Source: Deltaproteobacteria bacterium (GTDB lineage: Bacteria > Desulfobacterota > Syntrophia > Syntrophales > UBA2210). Taken from it: 36,859 nt of DNA. The translations under genes and the position numbers were made by a program. Each line of letters begins with the position of its first letter. The stretch's first letter is position 1. The notes under the pieces are model-generated. The model saw only the letters and a program-made list of their open reading frames with translations. It was not told the DNA's origin and did no database searches. Shown here one piece after another: positions 26,291 to 34,203 of the stretch. The stretch spans positions 1-36,859 of the forward strand of contig JAFDAI010000029.1 in the NCBI GenBank assembly GCA_019313905.1. Direction: 5' to 3'.

Positions 26291-26435
26291 GAAAATTCTA
26301 TAATTCTCCGGGTAAGAAATAACAATGCAAGCTGCGGCAAATACAAAGCTCCTCCCGGATAATTGTTTTCCTGGTTGAAATCACACATCAAATCTTCCAG
26401 ACATTGAAGTGCAAGGAACAACTGCGAAATAAGTC

Positions 26436-26464
26436 TTGACTTTTCAGTATTATTTGTCTAATTA
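26436..26464 (+). promoter_or_regulatory. Probable promoter of the tRNA pair
   Basis: TTGACT (26436-26441) is 17 bp before TAATTA (26459-26464). The expected start is about 18 bases before the first tRNA-like gene. Confidence 0.5.
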
Positions 26465-26488
26465 CCGCCAGTCCAAGACGATTTTCAC

Positions 26489-26559
26489 TGGGGGATCGTC
26501 TATCTGCAGAACTCGGGGCTCTGAAATCCGCACCCGGGTTCGATTCCTGTACCCAGCCA
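26489..26559 (+). pseudogene. Degenerate tRNA-Gln(CTG)
   Basis: The sequence follows a glutamine tRNA along its length: TGGGGGATCGTCTA at the start, CTCTGAA as anticodon loop (CTG), TTCGATT as T loop and CCCAGCCA at the end. The pairing is damaged. The acceptor 3' strand reads GTACCCA and leaves mismatches. G18 of the D-loop GG pair is changed. An extra A follows the anticodon loop so the stem breaks, and the T stem has one mismatch plus a wobble. It is one base before an intact tRNA-Glu and was probably once a normal Gln-Glu pair. Confidence 0.65.
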
Positions 26560-26560
26560 T

Positions 26561-26635
26561 GGTCCCATCGTCTAGCGGTTAGGACGCTGGCCTCTCACGC
26601 CGGAAACCGGGGTTCGATTCCCCGTGGGACTACCA
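26561..26635 (+). tRNA. tRNA-Glu(CTC)
   Basis: A complete cloverleaf is present: acceptor GGTCCCA/TGGGACT, D arm GTCTAGCGGTTAGGAC, anticodon loop CTCTCAC with anticodon CTC, T arm CGGGG-TTCGATT-CCCCG, discriminator A and encoded CCA (26633-26635). Confidence 0.95.
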
Positions 26636-26648
26636 TGAATAATATTAG

Positions 26649-26678
26649 GGAGGTTGGATAAAAAGCCAACCTCCTTTT
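26649..26678 (+). terminator. Rho-independent terminator of the tRNA pair
   Basis: A perfect 9-bp stem (26649-26657 with 26666-26674) with an 8-base loop is followed by TTTT, 13 bases after tRNA-Glu. Confidence 0.85.
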
Positions 26679-26784
26679 CTATTTTGACAATGGGAGCAAA
26701 TACACAAACAGGCTTCACTGGCCTTGAGATTAAATCCTTCCGGAACAAATCACCTGTCAGCAGATAGCGGTCATGTAGCGTGAT

Positions 26785-27792
26785 TCATTCAGCTGAGTCC
26801 TGTTTTTTCGCTTCGGGAAGAAATCTTTCTATTTTCGCCTTTTTCTCCAGACTTTCAATATATTTTTTCACTTCTTCCTCTGTTTTCATCTGTTTCAGGT
26901 ATTGCGCAAGTTTTTCCTTGATATCCTTATAATCGGTTATGACCTCGGGTTTTTTGTCCCCGGCTTTTATCAGGTGATAACCAAAGTCGGTTTCGGTTAT
27001 ATCGCTTATCTCTCCCGGGTTCAGGGAGAAAGCAGCCTCTTCAAAGGGTTTTACCATCTGTCCCCGTCCGAAGTAGCCGAGGTCACCACCCTTGGCACCG
27101 CTGGGACAGTCCGAATATTTTTTAGCAAGCTCAGCAAAATCTCCACCCGCTTTCACCTCTTTCTGTATCTTCTTGATCTTCTTGAGGGCTTCAACCTTAA
27201 CGGATTCGTCCGCTCCCGGTTCAACCTTGACAAGGATATGGCTTGCCTGAATTTTCCCTGGTTGTTTGAAGAGGTCCATGTGCCCATCGTAATAATCCTT
27301 CGTATCCTTGTCCGATATCTTGAGATTGCTTACCACCTCTCGGTCTATAAGCTTCTGAATTGCCATCCCTTTACGCAACTGGGACTTCAGGGCATCTTCA
27401 GTAAGGTTCATCTTCTCCAGCATGTTCTTGAAATCATCTTCCTTTGGAAATTGTTTTTTCATGTTCGCAAGGCGTTCATCAATGGTCGCCTCGTCCACCT
27501 CTATTCCCTTTTTCTGACTCTCCTGATAGAACACCTTACGGGAGACAAGACTCTCAAGAAGATCTTCCTTGATTTTAGCAAGCTGTTCATCGTCTAACTG
27601 ATCCATACCGTCAAACTGCTGACGCACCATGGACAGTTCCATATCGAGCTCTTTCTGTGTAATCGCTTCTCCGTTGACCGCTGCTATAGTGCCTTCCGGA
27701 TATTTTATTTCTTCCTTCTTGCATGCCTGCATGGCTAACAATGCCATTATTACAACCGGTATGTAGAACCATTTCCCTTGTACTATCCGCAT
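26785..27792 (-). CDS. Parvulin-type peptidyl-prolyl isomerase, probable lipoprotein
   Basis: The 335-residue protein has a hydrophobic signal segment (residues 8-22) ending in LLAMQACKK. Cys24 there may be lipidated, although the box is not perfect. A SurA-type chaperone region follows (about 45-170), with [10 protein letters not shown] at its start. A parvulin rotamase domain is at about 175-290, with [40 protein letters not shown] and [14 protein letters not shown]. It should assist folding of exported proteins in the periplasm. It is transcribed alone, away from the tRNA pair. Confidence 0.92.
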   Translation of the reverse strand: MRIVQGKWFYIPVVIMALLAMQACKKEEIKYPEGTIAAVNGEAITQKELDMELSMVRQQFDGMDQLDDEQLAKIKEDLLESLVSRKVFYQESQKKGIEVDEATIDERLANMKKQFPKEDDFKNMLEKMNLTEDALKSQLRKGMAIQKLIDREVVSNLKISDKDTKDYYDGHMDLFKQPGKIQASHILVKVEPGADESVKVEALKKIKKIQKEVKAGGDFAELAKKYSDCPSGAKGGDLGYFGRGQMVKPFEEAAFSLNPGEISDITETDFGYHLIKAGDKKPEVITDYKDIKEKLAQYLKQMKTEEEVKKYIESLEKKAKIERFLPEAKKQDSAE

Positions 27793-27953
27793 TTTCTATT
27801 TCCTTTCCTGTTTGAACAGAGTTTTCCACAATGTTTCGCTACTTCTACAACAATAAAAACACAATGCAAGTGTTTTTTTGATGATTCATCCTCTGGTCTT
27901 GTAATGTTTTAACCTTAACGTAGCTATTTTCTATCCGGGGACATAATTTACAA

Positions 27954-27982
27954 TTGACAACATGCCTGAAAATACAATAGTA
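27954..27982 (+). promoter_or_regulatory. Probable promoter of the hemolysin III gene
   Basis: TTGACA (27954-27959) lies 17 bp before ATAGTA (27977-27982). A better -10 match, TACAAT (27973-27978), is too close to that -35. Either way transcription would begin just before or within the structured leader. Confidence 0.45.
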
Positions 27983-28076
27983 TCGGTTACCGGAGTTAGA
28001 GAGGGTTCAGCCCGCAGGCCTCTCGCCGATACGCCGGCAATTTGACGCGTCAGCTTCCCATTAATGGGAAGCTTTT
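27980..28076 (+). ncRNA. Structured 5' leader with terminator-like hairpin
   Basis: Three stems can be drawn. P1 is a 7-bp stem, GTATCGG (27980-27986) with CCGATAC (28026-28032). P2 inside it is GAGAGG (27999-28004) with CCTCTC (28019-28024). A third hairpin is a perfect 9-bp stem (28052-28060 with 28065-28073) with loop TTAA, followed by T. The bases CCGG at 27990-27993, between P1 and P2, could pair with CCGG at 28034-28037, making a pseudoknot. The order fold, then terminator-like hairpin, then gene is that of a riboswitch or attenuator. It does not match any riboswitch consensus that I know. Function is unknown. Confidence 0.5.
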
Positions 28077-28100
28077 GCAACCCGCATGAGGAGCTGTAAT

Positions 28101-28751
28101 ATGATAAAATTGAAAGATCCGATCAGTGGACTTACACATTGCATAGGCATTATTCTCGCCATTACAGGGTTGATATTCCTGATATGGGGCTCTACTCACC
28201 CTGTCAAACCCATGCATATAGTGACTTTTTCCGTCTTTGGAGCGGGAATGATCCTACTCTATACGGCGAGCACCCTGTATCACTGGCTACCCGTTTCTGA
28301 AAAGGCTGCACTGCGTCTGCGAAAAATCGATCATATGATGATATTTATACTTATCGCGGCCACATATACTCCCATATGCCTTATTCCTCTAAGAGGCGCC
28401 TGGGGATGGAGCCTGTTCGGAGTCATATGGGGATTGACCGCGTGCGGCATACTTATGAAAATTTTCTGGCTTCAAGCCCCGCGGTGGCTTTACACCCTTA
28501 TCTATATTGCCACAGGGTGGCTGGCCATTGTGGCTATATGGCCATTGATAAATACCCTTCATCTCGGTGGAATGACATGGCTGCTCATTGGCGGGTTGTT
28601 TTATACCGTAGGCGCTGTGATCTATGCAATCAAGAAGCCTGATCCCTGGCCACGCATTGTCGGGTTCCATGAAATCTTCCATGTCTTTGTCATGATGGGG
28701 ACCTTTTCACATTTCTGGATGATGTACAGATATGTCATGCCCTTCAGCTAA
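28101..28751 (+). CDS. Hemolysin III / YqfA (PAQR) family membrane protein
   Basis: This protein of about 216 residues has seven membrane segments and belongs to the hemolysin III (YqfA/PAQR) family. Family marks are LTHCIGIILAITGL, the STLYHW motif after segment two, and the C-terminal GFHEIFHVFVMMGTFSHFW with its histidines, which probably bind metal. The role of the bacterial members is poorly known. ATG 28101 is preferred because AGGAG at 28089-28093 sits seven bases before it; an in-frame ATG at 28086 overlaps that site. It is preceded by a structured leader and followed by tex after 24 bases. Confidence 0.88.
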   Translation: MIKLKDPISGLTHCIGIILAITGLIFLIWGSTHPVKPMHIVTFSVFGAGMILLYTASTLYHWLPVSEKAALRLRKIDHMMIFILIAATYTPICLIPLRGAWGWSLFGVIWGLTACGILMKIFWLQAPRWLYTLIYIATGWLAIVAIWPLINTLHLGGMTWLLIGGLFYTVGAVIYAIKKPDPWPRIVGFHEIFHVFVMMGTFSHFWMMYRYVMPFS

Positions 28752-28775
28752 GGATATCCCTGAAAAAACTTTGAG

Positions 28776-31037
28776 ATGACTGAAAAACACGTTACAAAAA
28801 TCGCGCAGGAACTGCAATTGACGGAAAAGCAGGTGCGGGCTGTTTTACTGCTTTTAGGAGAAGGGGCAACTGTTCCATTTATCGCCCGTTACCGCAAGGA
28901 AGCAACCGGTGGAATTGACGAGGTAAATGTCATATTCATCCGGGACAGGGCTGAGCAACTCGGCACGCTGGACAAACGAAGAGAAGCCGTTCTCAAATCG
29001 CTTGAGGAACAGGGCAAGCTTACCGACGAGTTGAAAAAAAAGGTGTTGTCTGCCGAGACCCTGGCCGTTCTGGAAGATATCTATCTGCCCTACAGACCGA
29101 AACGACGTACCCGTGGAATGGCAGCAAGGGAACGTGGACTTGAGCCGCTGGCCGCAAAGATATTTGGACAGGGTGACATCGACCCGGAAGCGGAGGCATC
29201 CGCCTTTGTTGATCCCGAAAAGGGCGTGGAAAAGATCAACGACGCGCTTGCCGGCGCACGTGATATCATTGCGGAGTGGATAAACGAGGATGCGGGGGTC
29301 AGAGATGCCCTGCGGGAACTTTTCGCCAAAAAGGCCGCCATACATTCAAAGGTTGCGAAGAACAAAGAAGAAGAGGGGGCAAAATACAGGGATTATTTTG
29401 ATTGGGAAGAGCCTGTAGCCAAGGCGCCATCGCATCGTGTTCTGGCTATCCGCCGCGGCACCGCCGAGGGATTTCTTATCTTTCGCGTACTCCCAGATGA
29501 GGAAAAAACTGTCGCTATCCTTGAGCGGCACTTTGTAAGGGGTGACAACCCCGCCTCACAGGAGGTGCGTCTCGCGGTGAAAGACAGCTACAAGCGTTTG
29601 CTTTCACTCTCTATGGAAACGGAGACTCGTCTTGAAAGCAAAAACAGGGCGGACGGAGAGGCGATCAGAGTGTTCGCGCAGAACATCAGAAATCTGCTCC
29701 TTACCTCTCCGCTTGGACAGAAGAGGGTCCTTGCCATTGATCCCGGCCTGCGTACGGGGTGCAAGATTGTCTGCCTCGACCCGCAGGGAAAGCTTCTGCA
29801 TAACGATACAATCTTTCCGCTCAAGCCGCGCAGCCACATGAAGAAATCGGAAGAGACATTAAAGAAACTGGTGGAAAGTTTCGGTATCGAAGCCATCGCC
29901 ATCGGCAACGGCACAGGCGGGCGCGAGACGGAGGAGTTCTGCAGGGGCATAGACTTCGGCAGAAAGGTCGCCGTGGTTATGGTTAGTGAAAGCGGCGCGT
30001 CGGTATATTCCGCCTCCGAAGTTGCCCGCGAGGAATTCCCCGATTATGACTTGACCGTTCGTGGCGCGGTGTCAATCGGGAGACGCCTTATGGATCCCCT
30101 GTCGGAACTGGTAAAGATCGATCCCAAGGCCATAGGTGTCGGGCAGTATCAGCATGATGTGGACCAGAAAGCCCTGAAAAAATCTCTGGATGATGTTGTG
30201 GCGAGTTGCGTGAACGCGGTTGGCGTAGAGGTGAATACAGCGAGCAAACAACTCTTGAGCTATGTGTCAGGCCTCTCAGAAAAACTGGCCGGCAATATAA
30301 TCTCCTGCCGCGATGAAAAGGGGGCATTCTCCTCGCGCGCTGAACTGATGAAGGTTCCGGGGATGGGTGCAAAAACCTTTGAACAGGCGGCCGGTTTCTT
30401 GAGAATAAGGGGCGCGGAAAACCTCCTTGATGCTTCGGCAGTCCATCCCGAAAGCTACCCTGTTGTTGAAGCGATGGCAGGCGATCTTGGATGTAATATT
30501 TCAGACCTGATGACCAGCCCCGATCTACGTAAAAAGATTATACTGGAAAACTATGTAAACGACACTACCGGCATACCAACTCTCACCGATATAATAAGTG
30601 AACTCGCGAAGCCCGGCCGTGACCCGCGTGAACAGTTCGAACTCTTTGCATTCACCGAGGGCGTCAACAAAATGGCGGATCTGGAAGTAGGGATGAAGCT
30701 GCCCGGCATTGTAACAAATGTGACCGCGTTCGGCGCCTTTGTGGATATCGGGGTTCACCAGGACGGCCTCGTGCATATCAGCGCACTGGCCGACAGGTTC
30801 GTCCGCAATCCCCATGATATCCTGAAGGTAAATCAGAGGGTCGAGGTGACAGTGATTGATGTTGATATGAAACGAAACCGCATCTCGCTTTCCATGCGTT
30901 CAAACCCGATGGAACCGCGCGGCAGACGGGACAAAGACACTACTCCCGGGAAAAAGAAATCCGGCGGCAGATCTGTGCGGCGTGAGGCGGGTGGAAAAAC
31001 ATCGGGAAATCCATTCTCCGGTGCACAAACTCATTAA
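28776..31037 (+). CDS. tex: Transcription accessory protein Tex
   Basis: The 753-residue protein has the full Tex layout: an N-terminal helical domain with LGEGATVPFIARYRKEATGG (residues 27-46), a YqgF/RNase H-like domain with VLAIDPGLRTGCKIV (about 322), and helix-hairpin-helix repeats with VPGMGAKTFEQAAGFLRI (about 528). A C-terminal S1 RNA-binding domain is at about 633-708, with TNVTAFGAFVDIGVHQDGLVH. The tail is basic and low in complexity. Tex binds nucleic acid and influences transcription; its exact action is unsettled. It probably shares a transcript with the hemolysin III gene. Confidence 0.95.
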   Translation: MTEKHVTKIAQELQLTEKQVRAVLLLLGEGATVPFIARYRKEATGGIDEVNVIFIRDRAEQLGTLDKRREAVLKSLEEQGKLTDELKKKVLSAETLAVLEDIYLPYRPKRRTRGMAARERGLEPLAAKIFGQGDIDPEAEASAFVDPEKGVEKINDALAGARDIIAEWINEDAGVRDALRELFAKKAAIHSKVAKNKEEEGAKYRDYFDWEEPVAKAPSHRVLAIRRGTAEGFLIFRVLPDEEKTVAILERHFVRGDNPASQEVRLAVKDSYKRLLSLSMETETRLESKNRADGEAIRVFAQNIRNLLLTSPLGQKRVLAIDPGLRTGCKIVCLDPQGKLLHNDTIFPLKPRSHMKKSEETLKKLVESFGIEAIAIGNGTGGRETEEFCRGIDFGRKVAVVMVSESGASVYSASEVAREEFPDYDLTVRGAVSIGRRLMDPLSELVKIDPKAIGVGQYQHDVDQKALKKSLDDVVASCVNAVGVEVNTASKQLLSYVSGLSEKLAGNIISCRDEKGAFSSRAELMKVPGMGAKTFEQAAGFLRIRGAENLLDASAVHPESYPVVEAMAGDLGCNISDLMTSPDLRKKIILENYVNDTTGIPTLTDIISELAKPGRDPREQFELFAFTEGVNKMADLEVGMKLPGIVTNVTAFGAFVDIGVHQDGLVHISALADRFVRNPHDILKVNQRVEVTVIDVDMKRNRISLSMRSNPMEPRGRRDKDTTPGKKKSGGRSVRREAGGKTSGNPFSGAQTH

Positions 31038-31040
31038 TAT

Positions 31041-31090
31041 GGGAAGTGTCCCTAGATTTTCCTATATGGGAAGCGTCCCTAGATTTTCCT
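31041..31090. repeat. Tandem direct repeat, unit 27 bp
   Basis: Two copies begin at 31041 and 31068, with one difference in 23 compared bases (GTGTCCCT versus GCGTCCCT). Each has the short palindrome GGGA...TCCC. They lie directly after the tex stop. I see no terminator elsewhere between tex and the converging fic gene. Confidence 0.75.
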
Positions 31091-31154
31091 GTTACAGCTT
31101 TATGTCAAGGAATATCAGGAGGGAGTAGTGTCTCAGCTTGAAATAAAGTTTCTG

Positions 31155-32336
31155 TTAAACATTATATGTAACATAATCTAGAATTTTAAAATTCGGTTCT
31201 ATAAAATCTTCATCATTAATCTTTCTTATATTTATTAACCTTATATCTAGCATTTTTCTAAAATCTCTAAACCTTGTACTCGGAGAAGAATTGCTGTAAA
31301 AAGCTCTCAATTCTGGAGACTCCATAAATTTTCCCATTGGGAGTCTGCCATTCAATATTAAAATTCTCATTACATCAACAATCCTGTGATTTATTTTTAT
31401 AGCTTCGTTTTTTTTGTTTCTTAATAAATATTGTACATAATCCGATAGCATTAGTTGCTTCACTTTTTTTAAAACTGTTTCTTTGATTTTTTTAATTTCC
31501 TCTTTATAACCTTCTAATCCCCACAATATAAAATCGGTTGGATCTAAAGTTACCCTAATATTATGAAGATGAGTAATATATTGATCTTTGTTATAGCTCC
31601 AAAAATTGGCCAAAGACCAAAAACAGTAATCATTGATACCGTGCGCATTCAAGATAAGCGCTTCTAATGCTCTGGCTGTTCGCCCATTTCCGTCCCCAAA
31701 GGGATGGATTTCAGACAAATAGTAGTGAGCCATGATTGCTTTGACAAATATATGATGGCTTAATATTCCATTGTTTTTTTTATTCAGCCAGATTACAAAG
31801 TTTTTCATAGCATTTTCAATTTCACTTTGCGTTTTACATAGGCTTTTCTTTCTCGGAGCACCAAAGGTAGCAATAAAGTTACTTCTGTATTGTCCAGGAG
31901 AATTAGAAAGATAATTCATATTGGAAGTAAAATAAGTATGCATTTGCCGTATTAACGATTCAGAATACTCAAATCCCGTTTTATGACGAGTTACAAAGTC
32001 ACTTATAAACGAATATACTTTTTTTGAGTTTGCGGCCTCTTGCTCCTTCCTATGCAATGCCTCACCGAGTTCAGCCTTTCGAAGACTCTCCTCAATTTCC
32101 TCTTTGTCGAGCACTGTTCCTTCTATCGAAAGCGTTGCACCAATCACCGAAATAAGTTCACCCCGCATAATCTTATCTGTTGAGCCAGGATAAGATGGTG
32201 AGTCTTTTATAAACTGATCTATAGAGTCAATCTCGCTTCTTATTGAAAAAAACTTCATAATGACTTCAGGAACAGCTGTTTTTTCTATTTCTTCAAGCAA
32301 ATCAAACTTTATAAGCCTGTCATAAGTTAAACTCAT
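31155..32336 (-). CDS. Fic-domain protein, class II self-inhibited type
   Basis: Fic proteins transfer AMP, or another phosphate-containing group, from a nucleotide to a target hydroxyl. From ATG 32336 this one has 393 residues. The catalytic motif HPFGDGNGRTAR starts near residue 211. The N-terminal region holds TLSIEG near residue 68, fitting the [S/T]-x3-E-[G/N] inhibitory helix of class II Fic proteins, so it is probably kept inactive by its own Glu. A C-terminal helical or winged-helix part follows. An in-frame start at 32396 adds an unconserved stretch. The gene is markedly AT-rich (31441-31500 has 16 G+C in 60), which suggests recent acquisition. The target protein is unknown. Confidence 0.9.
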   Translation of the reverse strand: MSLTYDRLIKFDLLEEIEKTAVPEVIMKFFSIRSEIDSIDQFIKDSPSYPGSTDKIMRGELISVIGATLSIEGTVLDKEEIEESLRKAELGEALHRKEQEAANSKKVYSFISDFVTRHKTGFEYSESLIRQMHTYFTSNMNYLSNSPGQYRSNFIATFGAPRKKSLCKTQSEIENAMKNFVIWLNKKNNGILSHHIFVKAIMAHYYLSEIHPFGDGNGRTARALEALILNAHGINDYCFWSLANFWSYNKDQYITHLHNIRVTLDPTDFILWGLEGYKEEIKKIKETVLKKVKQLMLSDYVQYLLRNKKNEAIKINHRIVDVMRILILNGRLPMGKFMESPELRAFYSNSSPSTRFRDFRKMLDIRLINIRKINDEDFIEPNFKILDYVTYNV

Positions 32337-32586
32337 ATTCACTGCCCTCTCTGATAGATTTTGTGGAATACTATCATTGCGAACAGGAAATAGCAAGATA
32401 AAATGACTATAAAAATGAATCTAAATATATCATTATAACTAAATAGTTAAATATCAATCATAATAACTTCTGCAATGGCATATGCAATAATTATTGGCAT
32501 GATTTAAACAAACGATGCCACCATTGAACAGCTGTGGATGTAAGAGGGAAGATCAGATGGATTGATTTAACCGATTATTAGAATAA

Positions 32587-32652
32587 ACGGTTCGCAGTTC
32601 AAGAGTTTGCGCTTTCAACACAACACTCGGAACTCTACTTTTTGCGAACGGT
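32587..32652. repeat. Nested inverted repeat beyond radC
   Basis: Outer arms of 10 bases (32587-32596 and 32643-32652, one mismatch) enclose an inner 6-bp stem AGAGTT/AACTCT (32602-32607 and 32631-32636). It touches the radC stop. It may act as a 3' structure of the radC message or be a small repeat element. The rest of the 32397-32586 gap is AT-rich and shows nothing else. Confidence 0.5.
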
Positions 32653-33389
32653 CACAGCTCTCTGATCGCTTTCGTTTCGTACTCTCCGATAAATCCCTTG
32701 TCCGCGAAGCTGAAATAGCTGTCATTTCCGATGATGATGTGATCGAAGAAGCTGATGCCTGTTGCCTTCGCGGCCATCATCAGGCTTCTTGTGAATGCCT
32801 TGTCATTTTCACTGGGAGTTGTGGCGCCGGAGGGGTGGTTATGGGCGACGATGATCGATGGCGCGTTGTGCCGGATAGCCGTTTGAATAATATCACGGAT
32901 ATAAGGGTTTGCCCTGTCTACTGTGCCGTAATCAATATCTATCGTATCTGATACGGCGTTTCTTCCGTCGAGCAGCAATAGAACAAAGCGTTCTTTCTTT
33001 AAGTCTCTCATCAGCGGCATCAGCAGATTCGCCACATCAGAGGAATGCCTGACAGGATCCGCGAGTGTCTTCTCCTCGCTCAGCATGCGCCTGCCCAGTT
33101 CGATGGCGGCTTTGATCTGCGCGATTTTCGCGTTCTTGAGACCGTTGATCTTCCTAAATTCGGAAATATCAACGCTGCTCATTGCTCGAAGCGATTTGAA
33201 CCTGTGCAGCAATTCTCTTCCAATATCAACAGCGCTCCTGCCGGGCGTTCCTGTCCTGATCAAAATGGCCAGAAGCTCCGCATTGCTGAGAGCATGCTCC
33301 CCGTATTTCAGCAGTTTTTCGCGGGGCCGGTCATCTTCCGCCCACTCACGGATGGGAATGGGATACTGAACCTTGTTGTCTTTTTTCAT
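32652..33389 (-). CDS. radC: RadC family (JAB-domain) protein
   Basis: The 245-residue protein has an N-terminal helix-hairpin-helix region (REKLLKYGEHALSNAELLAILIRTG, residues 22-46) and a C-terminal JAB1/MPN metal-binding domain with AHNHPSGATTPSENDKAFT (about 187-205). The His-x-His and Asp of this motif bind metal. RadC was once tied to DNA repair but its real function is not settled. It is transcribed toward the fic gene. No neighbouring repair gene is present. Confidence 0.93.
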   Translation of the reverse strand: MKKDNKVQYPIPIREWAEDDRPREKLLKYGEHALSNAELLAILIRTGTPGRSAVDIGRELLHRFKSLRAMSSVDISEFRKINGLKNAKIAQIKAAIELGRRMLSEEKTLADPVRHSSDVANLLMPLMRDLKKERFVLLLLDGRNAVSDTIDIDYGTVDRANPYIRDIIQTAIRHNAPSIIVAHNHPSGATTPSENDKAFTRSLMMAAKATGISFFDHIIIGNDSYFSFADKGFIGEYETKAIREL

Positions 33390-33470
33390 AGTATCGAACG
33401 CCCGTGGTTTATCTCAATATGCATCTCATTATTCTTCGGTCGAGTGAAGCGCACAGTTCGATCCTGAATA

Positions 33471-33809
33471 TCAGCGTGAGTCTCGATTTCTGATTAATTT
33501 AAGAATCAGAGTTATAAATATAGCTATCGAGGCAACCGAAGCCATGGCTTCGTATGAACTCAGTAAAAGCACTAAACCCGCAAAAAAGACAGCGGTGACA
33601 CCGATAATAAGATCCTGAGTAAAGGCATCCCTGTTTATCTGATTACGAATGCCTGAAATAAAAAAAGGTGTGCCGAAAAGAGTTAAGAAGACAATAAATT
33701 GAGAGAAGGTATTGCCATGATTATAAAGCAAGAGGATTCCAATCCCTGAACCGAACGAAAGGATACAGATATAAGTTAAAATACCTGTGATAGTTTTGTA
33801 CTTTTTCAT
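33471..33809 (-). CDS. Small four-helix membrane protein, unknown
   Basis: The 112-residue protein has four hydrophobic segments, at about 8-28, 36-55, 67-85 and 88-106, with short polar turns between them and a basic end (LIRNRDSR). I do not recognise a family. Start ATG 33809 is the only sensible one. The hydrophobic pattern and position between radC and nrdD make it a likely real gene, but nothing suggests a role. Confidence 0.6.
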   Translation of the reverse strand: MKKYKTITGILTYICILSFGSGIGILLLYNHGNTFSQFIVFLTLFGTPFFISGIRNQINRDAFTQDLIIGVTAVFFAGLVLLLSSYEAMASVASIAIFITLILKLIRNRDSR

Positions 33810-34203
33810 AATATATTATCCAAGCCATTGATTATCAGGCCGACATGCCCTGACAAGTTGATGTTATGCAACTCTCCCGTAAATTTATCCTTTTGCTATC
33901 ATTGACAAAACGGCGGCAGTATAACAGAGGATAGAACCGGATGTCAACATCCGAGACCTGTAAATTACCTGAAGAAATAAGAAGGTTTAGATAGTTACAC
34001 TATCATTCGATTCATACAGAATACGAAGGTAAGACAATGTTTAATTAAAAACGTTATCACAAAAAGCAGGATCTAATTTCGCGCTTTTTTTCGTGGTTTC
34101 GTGATTGTCTTTAATTCTCTTGCCATTTTTGCAAGAACTTTACAACCAGGGGACTATCGTATATATAAAGGCCTCACCAGAAATTACTGCAGGAAATCTA
34201 TCC
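33810..34203. promoter_or_regulatory. Control region before nrdD with two palindromes
   Basis: The gap between the small membrane protein and nrdD holds no gene. Two palindromes stand out: CGGATGT-CA-ACATCCG at 33938-33953 and GATAG-TTACA-CTATC at 33990-34004. Either could be an operator for nrdD or for the divergent - strand gene. Neither fits the paired 16-bp NrdR boxes well. No convincing promoter pair was found. Confidence 0.4.

Noticed and set aside
26489-26559. tRNA-Pyl (amber-reading) interpretation of the odd tRNA
   Set aside because: The short length and lost D-loop GG recall tRNA-Pyl, but the anticodon is CTG, not CTA, and the whole sequence lines up with tRNA-Gln.
27980-28076. Known riboswitch (yybP-ykoY manganese, GEMM, fluoride, preQ1) in the hemolysin III leader
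   Set aside because: The conserved core sequences of these classes are not present; left as an unassigned leader.
31155-33389. Toxin-antitoxin or defence island around fic and radC
   Set aside because: No separate antitoxin, restriction or other defence gene is present; fic carries its own inhibitory helix and radC is common on chromosomes.
33990-34004. NrdR box before nrdD
   Set aside because: Only a half-site resemblance; the usual pair of 16-bp boxes with proper spacing is not found.
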